Shown here: positions 63,419 to 64,000 of the stretch, one piece after another
Numbering within the stretch: position 1 is the first letter of the stretch
How the letters are laid out: each line of letters starts with the position of its first letter
Assembly: GCF_012931845.1 (NCBI RefSeq)
Contig: NZ_CP051884.1
Span: forward strand, 620,001-684,000
From: Cellulomonas taurus
Lineage (GTDB): Bacteria; Actinomycetota; Actinomycetes; Actinomycetales; Cellulomonadaceae
Direction: 5' to 3'
Length of the DNA: 64,000 bases
The notes under the pieces: model-generated
What the model was told of the DNA's origin: nothing
What the model saw: only the letters and a program-made list of their open reading frames with translations
Databases searched by the model: none
Position numbers and translations under genes: made by a program

Positions 63419-64000
63419 ATGTCCGCCCCCCGCCGCCCCGCCGCCCCGCGCCCGGGTGCCGGACGTGCGCCGGAGTCGGGGGAGCAGGCGGTCGACCGCC
63501 GCAGGGTGCCGGGTCAGGCGGCGGAGCAGGAGAAGCGCCCGGCCACCCTGCGCCCGGCCGGCGGTGCCCCCCGTCCCACCCCGCCGCGGGTGCGCCCGAC
63601 CCGATCCGGTGGACCGAAGTCGTCGGCCAGCCGTCCGGCCTCGGCCCGCCCTGCCGCCCGCACCGGGTCCGGTGGCGGCCGTGGCGGTGGGGCGGAGACG
63701 GTGCAGCAGCGGGTGCCGCGGCTGTTCACCGTGCGCGCCCTGGTGATGCTGATCGTGGTCGCGGTGGCGTTCATCCTGGTGTTCCCCACCCTGCGGCAGT
63801 ACCTCAACCAGCAGGTGTCCCTCCAGCAGTCCCGGGCCGATGTCGCGGCGGCCCAGCAGCGCAACGAGGACCTGCAGGCCGAACTCGACCGCTGGTCCGA
63901 TCCCGCCTACGTGGAGGCGCAGGCCCGGGAGCGGCTGGCCTTCGTGATGCCCGGCGAGCAGGCCCTGCGGGTCGCCGACCCGGAGACGGTGCCGGAATCG
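63419..64000 (+). CDS. FtsB/DivIC-type septum formation initiator (cut by window end)
   Basis: The first 194 residues of a cell-division protein whose frame stays open to the window edge. A basic, Pro/Arg-rich cytoplasmic region of about 100 residues precedes one membrane helix (ALVMLIVVAVAFILVFPTL), then a periplasmic-side coiled coil (QQVSLQQSRADVAAAQQRNEDLQAELDRW) and the conserved SDPAYVEAQARERLAFVMPGE motif of DivIC/FtsB. This is the actinobacterial pattern (compare Rv1024, next to eno). It would act with FtsL and FtsQ in the divisome. ATG 63419 is the first start in frame. Confidence 0.9.
   Translation, partial: MSAPRRPAAPRPGAGRAPESGEQAVDRRRVPGQAAEQEKRPATLRPAGGAPRPTPPRVRPTRSGGPKSSASRPASARPAARTGSGGGRGGGAETVQQRVPRLFTVRALVMLIVVAVAFILVFPTLRQYLNQQVSLQQSRADVAAAQQRNEDLQAELDRWSDPAYVEAQARERLAFVMPGEQALRVADPETVPES

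Overview
The window is very GC-rich DNA (well above 70 percent GC by eye) with GTG starts, dense ATGA/GTGA stop-start overlaps, TAnnnT-type -10 boxes close to start codons and an actinobacterial gene order. The core genes glmU-prs-rplY-pth and mfd-mazG-eno-ftsB(divIC) follow the order known from Mycobacterium tuberculosis (Rv1014c to Rv1024). Together with pntAB and the exopolysaccharide genes this suggests a member of the Micrococcales (Cellulomonas-like). The phylum is confident; the family is inference.

Layout. 1-3.7 kb: the end of an FtsX-type permease, a small XRE regulator, a tandem clpP pair in which one subunit has lost its catalytic serine, and an ABC-F ATPase. 3.8-10.3 kb: two histidine kinase/response regulator pairs flank a MacB/FtsX-type ABC exporter. 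10.4-17.3 kb: a TAP-like lipoprotein hydrolase lacking a clear catalytic acid, a NatAB-type ABC exporter, MarR and TetR regulators, a tRNA-Gln(UUG), a split PAS + chemoreceptor-signalling pair and a VOC-fold protein. 17.5-21.9 kb: glmU, prs, rplY, pth.

21.96-53.7 kb: a cluster of about 32 kb for a cell-surface polysaccharide, sitting between pth and mfd. It encodes a polyprenyl-phosphate sugar-1-phosphate transferase that starts the repeat unit, a Wzz/BY-kinase-like protein with a broken Walker A motif, at least twelve glycosyltransferases (one a GT4-GT2 fusion), a Wzy/WaaL-like polymerase or ligase and a Wzm/Wzt ABC exporter. It also encodes a large membrane-anchored clan-A glycosidase, a WbsX/GH99-like protein, a nucleotide-sugar cassette starting with a glucose-1-phosphate cytidylyltransferase, a NodB-type deacetylase, an LhgO-like FAD oxidoreductase and a hexapeptide acyltransferase. 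Two long minus-strand runs (46.6 to 35.6 kb and 35.4 to 27.5 kb) are almost wholly stop-start coupled.

53.8-64 kb: mfd, a SurA-N-like lipoprotein, mazG, pntA, pntB, eno and the start of a FtsB/DivIC gene cut by the window edge.

Two signals lie outside the genes. First, a 15-bp box GGGTGAAA(A/C)CGGACA occurs in three promoter regions of the polysaccharide cluster, each time 30-31 bp upstream of a plausible -10, with degenerate relatives elsewhere; it looks like a shared activator site. Second, a composite repeat built on CCGA(A/G)GTCGGCA(G/C)T units plus an inverted copy occurs at 20.2, 35.5 and 51.0 kb; the third copy is translated as the N-terminus of a glycosyltransferase. No insertion sequence, CRISPR array, prophage or rRNA gene was seen.
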